From JBNFVY01 sp049943335 (GTDB lineage: Bacteria; Pseudomonadota; Alphaproteobacteria; Rhodobacterales; Rhodobacteraceae), in contig NZ_JBNFVY010000002.1 in the NCBI RefSeq assembly GCF_049943335.1, forward strand, positions 355,121 to 419,120: a DNA stretch of 64,000 nt. The letters run 5' to 3'. Both the position numbers and the translations under genes were made by a program. The first letter of the stretch is position 1, and every line of letters starts with the position of its first letter. Of the stretch, positions 31,006 through 40,146 are shown one piece after another. The notes under the pieces are model-generated. The model was not told the DNA's origin, searched no databases, and was given only the letters and a program-made list of their open reading frames with translations.

Positions 31006-32553
31006 ATGAGGCAGTTGGGGACATCTAAAGGCGACCGGTTTCGTACTGCGCTTCATGCAATGCTCGTTGGGCCGCAGTTGCTGGCTTTTTTGCCCGCATT
31101 GACTTTGGGCGGCTACTGGTTCGGCGGTGAAGGTGTGTTGTTGTTCATGGCGCTGTTGCTTCCAGCGTTGTTCGTCATAGCCGGTGCATTTCCCGCGTTG
31201 CCCATCACATCGACCCATGCGCGCGATGGCGTCACAGGCGCGCACATTCGTAAAAGTGTTGTTTCCGCCCTGGACCAGCTGGTCTCGCAACAACCGAACA
31301 CGGGCCGGTCCACGGCATGCTTGGTCATTGACGTAGATGACTTTAATTCGGTTCACGCGACCTATGGCGCAGAGGCTGCGAATGACGTCCTGCGCGCAGT
31401 AGCGCTTAGTATCAAGGACGTTCTGCGTGACCACGACGTACTCGCACGTCTGGATGGCGCCACGTTCGCAGTCGCCCTTGCCCCAATGCGGCGCGCCGAT
31501 CTTGAAACGATGATCCAGCTTTCCTCGCGGCTGCAAGCCGCGATTTCACACCCAATAAGTGTGGATGCCAGCAGCGTGTGCTTAACTGCGTCTATCGGGT
31601 TCTGCTTGCCGTCGCGCGCGACCGGCGCCTCTGGTGAAGACTACCTGATGTGCGCGCAAAGTGCATTGGACGAAGCCAAGGCAAATGGGCCGGCATCGAT
31701 CCGTGCGTATTCCGGGGCAAAACCCAAAACTCCGGAAAACTATGGCGAAGTGCTCGCTGAGGTCAGCGATGCGTTGGAAAATGGCCAGATCCGTCCATGG
31801 TTTCAGCCACAGATTTCCACGGACACAGGAAAGATATCCGGGTTCGAGGCATTGGCGCGTTGGGAGCATCCTGAACGCGGGCTTATCAGCCCGGCGAGTT
31901 TCTTGCCTGCCATTCGTGAATTGGGTCTGTTCGAGCGTTTGGGCGAGGTCATGCTCTATCACAGCCTCACCGCACTGCGCGACTGGGAACGGGCTGGCTT
32001 CACTATCCCGAACGTGGGCGTGAATTTTTCGTCCTCGGAACTTGCCAACCCGAAGCTATGCGACAAAATCCGCTGGGAACTGGATCGTTTTGACTTGGCC
32101 AGTGACCGCCTGACCGTAGAAATTCTGGAAGACGTGATCGCCCAGAGCGACAATGACGTCATTACCCGAAATATCCGCGGTTTGTCCGATATGGGCTGCG
32201 CTATTGACCTGGACGACTTCGGGACTGGCCATGCATCAATCGCGAACATCCGACGCTTTGGCGTTGATCGTATAAAAATCGACCGATCTTACGTTACCCA
32301 TGTTGATCGTGACCGTGAACAACAGAACATGGTGGCAGCCATCTTGACCATGGCGGATCGACTGAATTTGGACACCTTGGCAGAAGGCGTGGAAACGCCG
32401 GGCGAATACTCTCTTCTCGCGCAGCTGGGGTGCAAACATGTCCAAGGCTATTCCATTGCGCACCCCATGCCCTATGATGCGACACTGGGTTGGATCGAAA
32501 AGCACATGGCCGCGCTGGTAGAACCACCCCGGATTGATCGCCAAGCTGGCTAG
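31006..32553 (+). CDS. Cyclic-di-GMP phosphodiesterase with degenerate GGDEF domain
   Basis: 515 residues: two N-terminal membrane helices (about 22-62), a GGDEF-fold domain (about 75-235) and an EAL domain (about 245-500). The cyclase signature is replaced by RLDGATF, so diguanylate cyclase activity is not expected, though GTP binding might persist. The EAL domain keeps its catalytic set: FEALARW, GVNFSSSELAN, VEILEDV, DLDDFGTGHAS, RIKIDRS and AEGVET. It should hydrolyse c-di-GMP at the membrane, linking this locus to motility/attachment switching. The ATG at 31006 has GAGGGACAGG upstream. Confidence 0.92.
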   Translation: MRQLGTSKGDRFRTALHAMLVGPQLLAFLPALTLGGYWFGGEGVLLFMALLLPALFVIAGAFPALPITSTHARDGVTGAHIRKSVVSALDQLVSQQPNTGRSTACLVIDVDDFNSVHATYGAEAANDVLRAVALSIKDVLRDHDVLARLDGATFAVALAPMRRADLETMIQLSSRLQAAISHPISVDASSVCLTASIGFCLPSRATGASGEDYLMCAQSALDEAKANGPASIRAYSGAKPKTPENYGEVLAEVSDALENGQIRPWFQPQISTDTGKISGFEALARWEHPERGLISPASFLPAIRELGLFERLGEVMLYHSLTALRDWERAGFTIPNVGVNFSSSELANPKLCDKIRWELDRFDLASDRLTVEILEDVIAQSDNDVITRNIRGLSDMGCAIDLDDFGTGHASIANIRRFGVDRIKIDRSYVTHVDRDREQQNMVAAILTMADRLNLDTLAEGVETPGEYSLLAQLGCKHVQGYSIAHPMPYDATLGWIEKHMAALVEPPRIDRQAG

Positions 32554-32656
32554 GGTTTCCTTCGCGTTCCCTTGAAATGCAGGTCTTTGGGCTTGACCTT
32601 TCGTCCCTTGGGCGTTTGAACCTGCACAGAATTGGAACAGCGGTGGACTGCCCTTC

Positions 32657-34462
32657 ATGGACGAACAGAACAAAAACCTCATTCTTGCAGTCGTCCTGAG
32701 CGGCCTGGTAATGCTGGTGTGGATGACTTGGTTCGCGCCAACGCCGCCCGATACCGGCCAAGTGTCTGCGGGCGCCGAGCAAGCCCAGGACGCGGCGACC
32801 TTGCCGTCAGCACCCCTTTCGCAATCTGCGCCCGCGACAAGCAACACCCCTGCACCGGAAGCGGCCGATGCGCCGCGGGTGGACATTCAAACTGGGCGAA
32901 TCTCTGGATCCATCTCGCTTACAGGTGGGCGGATCGATGATTTGCAATTGCTCGACTACGACCAGACGCTGGACGAAGATAGCGACAACGTACGTCTGCT
33001 GTCTCCGGTTGGCTCCGAGCATCCATACTACGCAGTCTACGGCTGGGCACCGGGTGGTGAATTGGGTGCGAACGATGTGCCGGGCCCGACAACCCAGTGG
33101 GCGTTGGTGTCGGGCGAAACATTGACCCCTGACTCGCCGGTTGTTCTGGAATGGTCCAACGATTTGGGAATGAGGTTCCAACGCACGATATCAGTCGATG
33201 ACGACTACATGTTCACTGTCCGCCAGTCGGTTCTGAACGGGACCGACTCCTCTCAGCGTGTTGCACCTTACGGGTTGATCGAACGGAGAAACCTGCCCGA
33301 GATGCAGAATTTTTTCGTCCTGCACGAAGGTGTCGTACGTTTGAACGACAACGAATTGGCTGAGATCAAGTACAAAAAGATGCCCGACATGGACTTCGTT
33401 GCCCGTGAAGGCGCGCAGGCCGAGGTCGCCGATGTCGAACAAAACGGCTGGATCGGGTTCACGGACAAATACTGGATGACCACTATCGTCCCGAAACCGG
33501 GGCAAGGTTTCCGGTCCGTCGCAAAGTACCTGCCACAAAGCGAAACATACCAAGCTTACGCCAGCCTTCCGACCGTGGAACTGGCCGCTGGCGAGTCTGC
33601 GGAAGTAGAGACTTTCTTGTTCGCCGGCGCAAAAGAAAAAGCGACGATAAGCCAATATGAAGATTCCTTGGGCATTGAGCGCTTCATCGATTCTATCGAC
33701 TGGGGATGGTTCTATTTTCTGACCAAGCCGATCTTTTTCGGGCTTCACTGGCTGAATGCACTGATTGGAAACATGGGATGGGCGATCATCGGGCTGACGC
33801 TGATCCTCAAAGCGGCTCTGCTTCCGTTGGCGTACAAATCCTATGTCTCCATGGCCAAGATGAAGGAGCTGCAGCCCGAAATGGAGAAAATCAAGGAAAG
33901 GGCCGGCGACGATCGTGCGAAACTGCAGCAGGAAACGATGGCGCTCTACAAAAAAGAGCGCGTAAATCCAGCCGCTGGGTGTTTGCCGCTGCTGCTGCAA
34001 ATTCCAATCTTCTTTTCGCTCTACAAGGTGATTTTTGTTACGATTGAATTGCGCCACGCCCCCTGGTTTGGCTGGATCAGGGACCTTTCGGCGCCCGATC
34101 CGTCTTCAATCCTGAACCTGTTCGGGCTCTTGCCCTTTGCTGCGCCTGACCCCAACAGCTTGCTTGCGATCGTGTCGCTGGGCGTGCTGCCCATTCTTTT
34201 GGGCATTTCCATGTGGCTTCAGCAGAAACTGAATCCCACGCCGACTGACCCCGCACAGGCCGCAATTTTTGCCTGGATGCCTTGGATTTTCATGTTCATG
34301 CTCGGCACGTTTGCCAGCGGGCTGGTGTTGTACTGGATCACCAACAACGTCATCACATTCATCCAGCAGTATCTGATCATGCGCAGCCACGGACATAAAC
34401 CTGACGTGATAGGCAACATTTTGCGCTCGCTTCGGCTCAAGAAAAAGGAACCAGCGGATTAA
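32657..34462 (+). CDS. yidC: Membrane protein insertase YidC
   Basis: 601-residue insertase. It has an N-terminal anchor (NKNLILAVVLSGLVMLVWMTW), a large periplasmic P1 domain (about 40-350), then the conserved five-helix core (WGWFYFLTKPIFFGLHWLN, a cytoplasmic hairpin with MKELQPEMEKIKE, and ERVNPAAGCLPLLLQIPIFFSLY) and a short basic tail. The positively charged groove Arg is in the core helix preceding the hairpin region. ATG 32657 sits 104 nt after the EAL gene, and engB follows 16 nt downstream, suggesting co-transcription. Confidence 0.97.
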   Translation: MDEQNKNLILAVVLSGLVMLVWMTWFAPTPPDTGQVSAGAEQAQDAATLPSAPLSQSAPATSNTPAPEAADAPRVDIQTGRISGSISLTGGRIDDLQLLDYDQTLDEDSDNVRLLSPVGSEHPYYAVYGWAPGGELGANDVPGPTTQWALVSGETLTPDSPVVLEWSNDLGMRFQRTISVDDDYMFTVRQSVLNGTDSSQRVAPYGLIERRNLPEMQNFFVLHEGVVRLNDNELAEIKYKKMPDMDFVAREGAQAEVADVEQNGWIGFTDKYWMTTIVPKPGQGFRSVAKYLPQSETYQAYASLPTVELAAGESAEVETFLFAGAKEKATISQYEDSLGIERFIDSIDWGWFYFLTKPIFFGLHWLNALIGNMGWAIIGLTLILKAALLPLAYKSYVSMAKMKELQPEMEKIKERAGDDRAKLQQETMALYKKERVNPAAGCLPLLLQIPIFFSLYKVIFVTIELRHAPWFGWIRDLSAPDPSSILNLFGLLPFAAPDPNSLLAIVSLGVLPILLGISMWLQQKLNPTPTDPAQAAIFAWMPWIFMFMLGTFASGLVLYWITNNVITFIQQYLIMRSHGHKPDVIGNILRSLRLKKKEPAD

Positions 34463-34477
34463 TCCGCGGTCTATTTC

Positions 34478-35125
34478 ATGCAGATAGCCTTTCCTTTTGC
34501 CGAACCGGATGACAGCGCACGTGAAATCGGGCGCAAACTCTTTGCGGGCGAAACGGAATTTCTGAAAGGGGTGGTCGCCATGGGCGGTCTGCCCCCGGAT
34601 GATCGGCGCGAAGTGTGTTTTGCCGGACGCTCAAACGTTGGGAAATCGACCCTGATCAATGCTTTGACCGGTCGCAAAGCCCTTGCACGCGCGTCAAACA
34701 CACCGGGCCGCACACAAGAGATCAACTTTTTCACCTGCGGCCCCGAGCTCTATCTGGTCGATCTGCCTGGCTATGGCTTTGCCAACGCGCCGGTCGCTGT
34801 TGTTGAGAAATGGCAAAGGCTGCTCAAGACCTATTTGTCCGGTCGCGCGTCCTTGCGCAGGGCTTTCGTATTGATTGACAGTCGCCATGGCGTGAAAGCG
34901 GTGGATGAAGAAATCATGACGCTGCTCGACAAGGCGGCCGTCACGTTTCAGGTGGTTTTGACCAAGGCTGACAAGGTAAAGGCCACGGATCGCGAGCGTA
35001 TGTTGAAACAAGTGCGCAGCGCACTTCAAAAACATCCGGCGTCTTTTCCGGAAATCATCTCGACCTCGTCCGAAACGGGCGATGGGATCGCGGATTTGCG
35101 CGCGATCATAGCGACCCTCGAGTAA
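34478..35125 (+). CDS. engB: Ribosome biogenesis GTPase EngB/YsxC
   Basis: 215-residue TRAFAC GTPase required for large-subunit assembly. G1 is GRSNVGKST, G2 includes NTPGRTQEINFF, G3 is DLPGYGFA, and G4 is TKADK. The N terminus (MQIAFPFAEPDDSAREIG) precedes the G domain by about 45 residues as is common in this group. It starts 16 nt after yidC and is followed by argB after 69 nt, the usual neighbourhood in Rhodobacteraceae. Confidence 0.96.
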   Translation: MQIAFPFAEPDDSAREIGRKLFAGETEFLKGVVAMGGLPPDDRREVCFAGRSNVGKSTLINALTGRKALARASNTPGRTQEINFFTCGPELYLVDLPGYGFANAPVAVVEKWQRLLKTYLSGRASLRRAFVLIDSRHGVKAVDEEIMTLLDKAAVTFQVVLTKADKVKATDRERMLKQVRSALQKHPASFPEIISTSSETGDGIADLRAIIATLE

Positions 35126-35194
35126 CTGCCCCCTTCGGCTTGCGCCCCCGCCCAAGGCTGCAATAATGCCGCGAAGCCATTTCCGGACTATCAG

Positions 35195-36085
35195 ATGAAG
35201 ACACAAGACATGAACCGAGACTGGATCGCGACTGCCAGAACCCTCAGCCAGGCTCTTCCTTACCTGCAGCGCTACGAAGGCGCGACCGTCGCGATCAAGC
35301 TTGGCGGGCACGCCATGGGCTCGCACGAGGCAATGGAAAGCTTTGCGCGCGACGTTGTGCTGATGCAGCAGGTCGGTGTCAAACCTGTCATCGTGCACGG
35401 CGGCGGCCCCATGATTAACGCGATGCTCGACAAGTTGGCGATCAAGTCCGAATTCGTGAACGGCAAGCGCGTCACCGGGCAAGATACGGTCGAAGTTGTC
35501 GAAATGGTCCTGTCCGGTTTGGTCAACAAACGGATCGTGCAGGCCATCAACGGACAAGGTGGGCGTGCGGTTGGGCTGTCTGGCAAAGACGACAACCTGA
35601 TGATTTGCGATCAGACCGATCCCGACCTTGGGTTTGTCGGCACGCCATCCAAGATGAATACCCGGCTGTTGCGCGAAATGGGCGACAACGGTGTCATCCC
35701 AGTGATTGCCCCGTTGGGTGCCGGGCGTAACGGAGAAACTTTCAACGTCAACGGTGACACCGCCGCGGGGGCGATTGCAGCCGCGCTCAAAGCGGATCGT
35801 TTGCTGTTGTTGACAGATGTCGCGGGGGTCAAAGGGGCGGATGGCGAGGTTCTGACCGAGCTAAGTTCGAAGCAAATTCGCGATCTGACAAAGGACGGCG
35901 TGATTGCGGGCGGCATGATTCCCAAGACTGAAACAGCGTTGGACGCCCTGCGCGGCGGCGTGCGCGCAGTGGTCATTCTGGACGGGCGTGCGCCCAATGC
36001 GTGCTTGCTCGAACTTTACACCGATCATGGCGCAGGGTCCTTGATCCGCGATTCGGCACCACGTATCAAACCCACGGACGCATGA
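35195..36085 (+). CDS. argB: N-acetylglutamate kinase
   Basis: Second enzyme of arginine biosynthesis, phosphorylating N-acetyl-L-glutamate. The 296 residues belong to the amino-acid kinase fold: phosphate loop KLGGHAMGS, substrate glycine motif VHGGGPMIN, and nucleotide-site Asp/Lys in LTDVAGVKG and GGMIPKTETA. The N-terminal helix (about 1-25) resembles that of arginine-inhibited hexameric NAGKs, so feedback control by arginine is likely (inference). ATG 35195 is used; ATG 35210 is an alternative. Its stop overlaps the sixA-like start. Confidence 0.96.
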   Translation: MKTQDMNRDWIATARTLSQALPYLQRYEGATVAIKLGGHAMGSHEAMESFARDVVLMQQVGVKPVIVHGGGPMINAMLDKLAIKSEFVNGKRVTGQDTVEVVEMVLSGLVNKRIVQAINGQGGRAVGLSGKDDNLMICDQTDPDLGFVGTPSKMNTRLLREMGDNGVIPVIAPLGAGRNGETFNVNGDTAAGAIAAALKADRLLLLTDVAGVKGADGEVLTELSSKQIRDLTKDGVIAGGMIPKTETALDALRGGVRAVVILDGRAPNACLLELYTDHGAGSLIRDSAPRIKPTDA

Positions 36086-36591
36086 TGCGATTGATCGTGA
36101 TGCGCCACGCCAAGTCTGGGTGGGACGATCCAACGCAGGACGATTTCGACCGACCGCTGAACGCGCGCGGTGTTGCATCCAGCCGCGCGATTGGCTGCTG
36201 GCTTGCAGGCCGAGGGTACGTTCCGGATCAAGTGTTTTGCTCGTCGGCGCGCCGAACCCGCGAGACATGGGCCCATGTGGCCGAAGAATTGGGGCTGAAC
36301 GCGTTGGACGCCCGCTTCGAACAAGCCTTGTATCTGGCGTCCGAGGATAAAATAGAGCAGGTCTTGCGCAAAGCGACCGGACAAACCGTTCTACTGATCG
36401 CGCACAACCCCGGTATCGGCTACTTTGCCGAACGTTTCGCCCTGCGCCGACCCGATCACCCGCAATTTCTGCAGTATCCCACGGCAGCGACGACGGTCTA
36501 TGATGTGGCGGCCGATCGTTGGTCGAAAATCAGGGCTGGCGACAACCCTGTTCTTGATTTTGTCGTTCCGCGCGACCTGTCTGGGCGTTGA
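36082..36591 (+). CDS. SixA-like histidine phosphatase
   Basis: 169-residue phosphoglycerate-mutase-like phosphatase of the SixA branch. The RHG-type motif is RHAKSGWDDP with nucleophile His9. Arg in SSARRTRETW and the second catalytic His in LLIAHNPGIG complete the pocket. SixA proteins dephosphorylate phosphohistidine on signalling or PTS proteins, and the partner is not evident here. It starts within the argB stop (ATGATG at 36082), so it is translationally coupled. It is followed by a bidirectional terminator. Confidence 0.92.
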   Translation: MMRLIVMRHAKSGWDDPTQDDFDRPLNARGVASSRAIGCWLAGRGYVPDQVFCSSARRTRETWAHVAEELGLNALDARFEQALYLASEDKIEQVLRKATGQTVLLIAHNPGIGYFAERFALRRPDHPQFLQYPTAATTVYDVAADRWSKIRAGDNPVLDFVVPRDLSGR

Positions 36592-36593
36592 CT

Positions 36594-36631
36594 GAAAAAG
36601 CCGCCCGAATTTCCGGGGGGCGGCCTTTTTG
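36594..36631. terminator. Bidirectional terminator between sixA-like gene and bztD
   Basis: AAAAAGCCGCCC and GGGCGGCCTTTTT form a stem with A and T runs on either side, suited to both convergent transcripts. Confidence 0.88.
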
Positions 36632-36648
36632 ACATTTTGTCGCGATGA

Positions 36649-37440
36649 TCAGTGCCCCAAGATCTGGCTGAGGAACAATTTCGTACGTTCGTTCTTGGGG
36701 TTGTTGAAGAATTCTTCAGGTTCATTCTGTTCCACGATCTGGCCCTGATCCATAAAGATCACGCGGTGGGCAACCTGGCGGGCAAAGCCCATTTCGTGCG
36801 TCACGCAGAGCATGGTCATGCCCTCTTCGGCCAGTTCGATCATGGTGTCCAGGACTTCCTTGATCATTTCGGGGTCCAGCGCCGAGGTCGGTTCGTCAAA
36901 CAGCATGATGCGCGGTTTCATGCATAAGGAACGTGCGATGGCCACGCGTTGCTGCTGACCGCCGGACAATTGACCTGGATACTTGTTCGCCTGATCGGGG
37001 ATCTTCACTTTTTCAAGGAAATGCATCGCCGTTTCTTCGGCTTCGCGCTTGGGGATCTTGCGGACATGCATCGGCGCAAGGGTGCAGTTTTCCAGGATCG
37101 TCAGGTGCGGGAACAGGTTGAAATGCTGAAAGCACATTCCGACCTCGGACCGGATCTTGTCGATGTTCTTGAGGTCAGATGACAGCTCGGTCCCATCCAC
37201 AAAGATCTTGCCTGACTGGTGCTCTTCCAGCCGGTTGATACAGCGAATCATGGTGGACTTGCCTGACCCGGACGGCCCCGCGATTACGATCCGTTCGCCG
37301 CGCCGGACAGTCAGGTTTATGTCGCGCAGCACGTGAAAGGTGCCATACCATTTGTTCATGTCGATTATTTCGATGGCGATCTCGTCGCTGACGGTCATGG
37401 CCGTGCGGTCGACGGTGCGATCTAGTGCGAGGTCAGACAT
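36649..37440 (-). CDS. bztD: Amino-acid ABC transporter ATP-binding protein (Bzt/Aap)
   Basis: 263-residue polar-amino-acid ATPase. Walker A GPSGSGKST, Q-loop CFQHFNLF, signature LSGGQQQR, Walker B IMLFDEPTSALDP and switch His in THEMG are all present. The N-terminal 25 residues before the ABC domain are poorly conserved. It is the last gene of bztA-bztB-bztC-bztD, a glutamate/glutamine/aspartate/asparagine importer of Rhodobacter type (Aap in rhizobia). It starts 12 nt after bztC and is followed by a bidirectional terminator. Confidence 0.95.
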   Translation of the reverse strand: MSDLALDRTVDRTAMTVSDEIAIEIIDMNKWYGTFHVLRDINLTVRRGERIVIAGPSGSGKSTMIRCINRLEEHQSGKIFVDGTELSSDLKNIDKIRSEVGMCFQHFNLFPHLTILENCTLAPMHVRKIPKREAEETAMHFLEKVKIPDQANKYPGQLSGGQQQRVAIARSLCMKPRIMLFDEPTSALDPEMIKEVLDTMIELAEEGMTMLCVTHEMGFARQVAHRVIFMDQGQIVEQNEPEEFFNNPKNERTKLFLSQILGH

Positions 37441-37452
37441 ACCAAACCCTCC

Positions 37453-38763
37453 TTAATGATGGTCGGTGCGCAGTTTGCGCTCGAGGTATTGAGAATAACG
37501 GGACATCGAATAACAGCAGATCCAGAAGACCAGTCCGATAAAGATGAACAGCTCCCAGTAGATGCCGTTCCAATCGGCGGTGGCGCGAATGGCGTTCGAC
37601 ATGCCCAACATGTCGAAAATGCCGATGAACATGACCAGCGTGGTATCCTTGAACAGACCGATGAACGTATTCACGATTCCTGGGATCGAGATTTTCAGCG
37701 CCTGCGGCATGATGATCAGCTGCTGCGCTTTCCAATAGTTCAAGCCAAGCGCATCCGCGGCTTCATACTGCCCCGAGGGCAGCGCTGCCAAACCACCGCG
37801 GATCACCTCGGCCATATAGGCCGATGCGAATAACGTCACCATGATCATCACCCGCAAGATGATGTCAAAGTTCGTGCCCGGCGGAAGGAAATAGTTGAGC
37901 AACAAGGACGCAGTGAACAGCAGCGTGATCAGTGGCACACCGCGGATGAATTCAATGAAACCGACGCATAGCGACTTCACGATGAACAGATCCGACTGTC
38001 GTCCAAGTGCCAGAAGTATACCGATTGGCAGGGACAGCACGATGCCCGTCACGCCAATCAGAACGGACACCATGAACCCACCAAGCTGCTTGGACGGGAC
38101 AGCCTCCATTGCGATCGGGACAAGCCCCTGCATCATATCCGCAAATCCGACAGCAGCCAGCATCCACCAGAGCACCGGCACCAAACCAGCGGCGATCACG
38201 GCGCCCAGGTTGCCCGCCAAGGGGTGAACGATACGGAACGCACCCCATCCCAGCACAAACCCCAGGATCGCTGCGACCGGCAGCCAGATCGACCCGCCCC
38301 AGATCAGCCAATAAATGACAAAGGGCGACAAGAGTGAAAACCACAGTGCCCTGCGCGAAAGGGAATCGAACAGGACGGGCGCGAAGGCCACCAACATCAA
38401 AACGAAAGCAAGGTTTGGCCGCCAGTAGAGATGCTGCGGGTAGAACCCGTAGACCAACTGATTCCAGCGCTCGCCGATCACCGCAAAACAGGCGGCGGAC
38501 TCAACGCCGGCAGCATCGCGTATTTCGCGACACTCGGTCAGGCTCCCTGCCCGCCAAATCCCGTTCCAGAACCAGGGGAACAGATGGCTGACGACGAAAT
38601 AGACCACCACAAGCGACGCCAGAGTGAGAATTGCATTCACCCAGCCCGAAAACAAGTTCTCGCGCAGCCATTTTATGGCGCCGGTTTCGCTTATTGGCGG
38701 CTCTTTTTGAGGGAGCATCGTGTCACGAACGTATGCGACGGATTGTGCGTGTGTGTCACTCAT
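37453..38763 (-). CDS. bztC: Amino-acid ABC transporter permease BztC/AapM
   Basis: 436-residue membrane permease, longer than typical amino-acid permeases because of several extra N-terminal helices, as in the Bzt/Aap family. The EAA loop (ADALGLNYWKAQQLIIMPQALKIS, shown by its key residues EAADALGL and QAL) lies about 75 residues from the C terminus and contacts the ATPase. Earlier helices include FRGVPLI-like IRGVPLITLLF. It probably pairs with BztB in a heterodimer. It lies 2 nt downstream of bztB, indicating translational coupling. Confidence 0.94.
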   Translation of the reverse strand: MSDTHAQSVAYVRDTMLPQKEPPISETGAIKWLRENLFSGWVNAILTLASLVVVYFVVSHLFPWFWNGIWRAGSLTECREIRDAAGVESAACFAVIGERWNQLVYGFYPQHLYWRPNLAFVLMLVAFAPVLFDSLSRRALWFSLLSPFVIYWLIWGGSIWLPVAAILGFVLGWGAFRIVHPLAGNLGAVIAAGLVPVLWWMLAAVGFADMMQGLVPIAMEAVPSKQLGGFMVSVLIGVTGIVLSLPIGILLALGRQSDLFIVKSLCVGFIEFIRGVPLITLLFTASLLLNYFLPPGTNFDIILRVMIMVTLFASAYMAEVIRGGLAALPSGQYEAADALGLNYWKAQQLIIMPQALKISIPGIVNTFIGLFKDTTLVMFIGIFDMLGMSNAIRATADWNGIYWELFIFIGLVFWICCYSMSRYSQYLERKLRTDHH

Positions 38764-38764
38764 C

Positions 38765-39982
38765 TCACCGCTCCTTCAGTTTGATGGATTGGTTGTAGAC
38801 ATTCATCGCCCCCGAAATGATGAGTGAGATGATCAGGTAAATGAGCATCATCAAAAGCATGCATTCCAGCTCGCGCCCGGTCTGGTTCAATGTGATCCCG
38901 CCGAGCGTCGAACGCAGGTCCATATAGCCCACGGCAATCGCCAAGGACGAGTTCTTGGTCAGGTTCAGGTATTGCGAGATGAGTGGCGGCACGATGACAC
39001 GCATCGCTTGCGGTAAGATGACAAGGTTCATCGTCTTGCTCGGACGCAAACCCAACGCGAACGCCGCCTCTGATTGGCCTTGGGATACCGCCAGAATACC
39101 AGAGCGCACGATTTCAGCGATAAACGCACCGGTGTACAGCGACAGCGCCAACCACAAGGCAATGAAGGAATTGCGCAGATGCAATCCGTCCTGAAAGTTG
39201 AAGCCGCGCAGTTCGGGGTAAGACAGACCGATCGGCCGCCCCATGATGTAATACACGATCAGCGACGGCACGGCGAAAATGGCCAGTTCGATCCAGATAT
39301 TCGGCAGGTCCTGACCGGTTTCTTCGAATCGTCGATGTGACCATTTTCGGAACGCCCAGATCGCCAGCAGAGACAGCAGGAAGGTAATCACCACGATCGC
39401 GGACCCATCCTCCCAGATCGGGCGGGGGATGTAGGTGCCGCGGTTGGTGATAGCAACGGTGTCGCCCAGGATCATCGAGGCCGTAGGACTATCCCCACGA
39501 AAGGCATTGGGACGGGGCGTCGCTTCGGTAAGGATGGCGAAAAAGGCAATGATCCAAAGCAGCACTGGAATATTGCGAAAGCTCTCGACGTAGAAGGCCA
39601 TCAGCTTGGCCGTCAACCAGTTCTTGGACAGGCGCAAAACGCCCGCAATGACACCAACGATTGTTGCCAGGATGCAGCCCAGCACGGCGATGATCAACGT
39701 GTTGGTCAGCCCGACAAGGGTCGCGCGAAAGTGCGTCGAATCATTGGTGTATTCGATGGGGCGCTGGTTGATGTCATAGCCGGCACGTTCGCCCAAAAAG
39801 CCAAACTCAAATGACTTTCCCTGTGCTTGCAGGTTGTAATAGGTATTCGTCAGCAGCCAGGCGAAAATCGCCATAAAGGCAATGAAAGCCACCACCTGGA
39901 TCGTGATTGAACGATACCGGGTGTCATAGATCAGCTGGCTCAGACGAAACGTTTCCTGCGGCGAGTCGCTGAGTGTCGCCAT
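38765..39982 (-). CDS. bztB: Amino-acid ABC transporter permease BztB/AapQ
   Basis: 405-residue permease partner of BztC. It has the long central insertion typical of AapQ/BztB between the HisM-like helices (FRNIPVLLWI at about 145) and the C-terminal EAA loop (EAAFALGLRPSKTMNLVILPQA by key positions). The N terminus before the first helix carries no signal peptide. It is separated from bztA by 164 nt containing a strong hairpin, which likely sets a lower level for the membrane components than for the periplasmic protein. Confidence 0.94.
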   Translation of the reverse strand: MATLSDSPQETFRLSQLIYDTRYRSITIQVVAFIAFMAIFAWLLTNTYYNLQAQGKSFEFGFLGERAGYDINQRPIEYTNDSTHFRATLVGLTNTLIIAVLGCILATIVGVIAGVLRLSKNWLTAKLMAFYVESFRNIPVLLWIIAFFAILTEATPRPNAFRGDSPTASMILGDTVAITNRGTYIPRPIWEDGSAIVVITFLLSLLAIWAFRKWSHRRFEETGQDLPNIWIELAIFAVPSLIVYYIMGRPIGLSYPELRGFNFQDGLHLRNSFIALWLALSLYTGAFIAEIVRSGILAVSQGQSEAAFALGLRPSKTMNLVILPQAMRVIVPPLISQYLNLTKNSSLAIAVGYMDLRSTLGGITLNQTGRELECMLLMMLIYLIISLIISGAMNVYNQSIKLKER

Positions 39983-40105
39983 GTGCTTCGCTCCCGTGTG
40001 CGGATTGCTGGATGCACTGACTGAAGGCGTAGAAAATACGCCGGTTCAGGCCAGCGCCCTACCGCAATCGCTTGTTATTGATGTATCTCGCCTCGAAAAG
40101 CGATT

Positions 40106-40133
40106 GGGGCGCGAGCCTTGCGGCCCGCGCCCC
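40106..40133 (-). other. Intercistronic hairpin between bztA and bztB
   Basis: GGGGCGCGAGCC (40106-40117) pairs with GGCCCGCGCCCC (40122-40133) around TTGC, close to perfect. No T-run follows in the bzt direction. Such stems commonly stabilise binding-protein mRNA and reduce downstream permease expression. Confidence 0.65.
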
Positions 40134-40146
40134 GTTTTGTCAGGTC

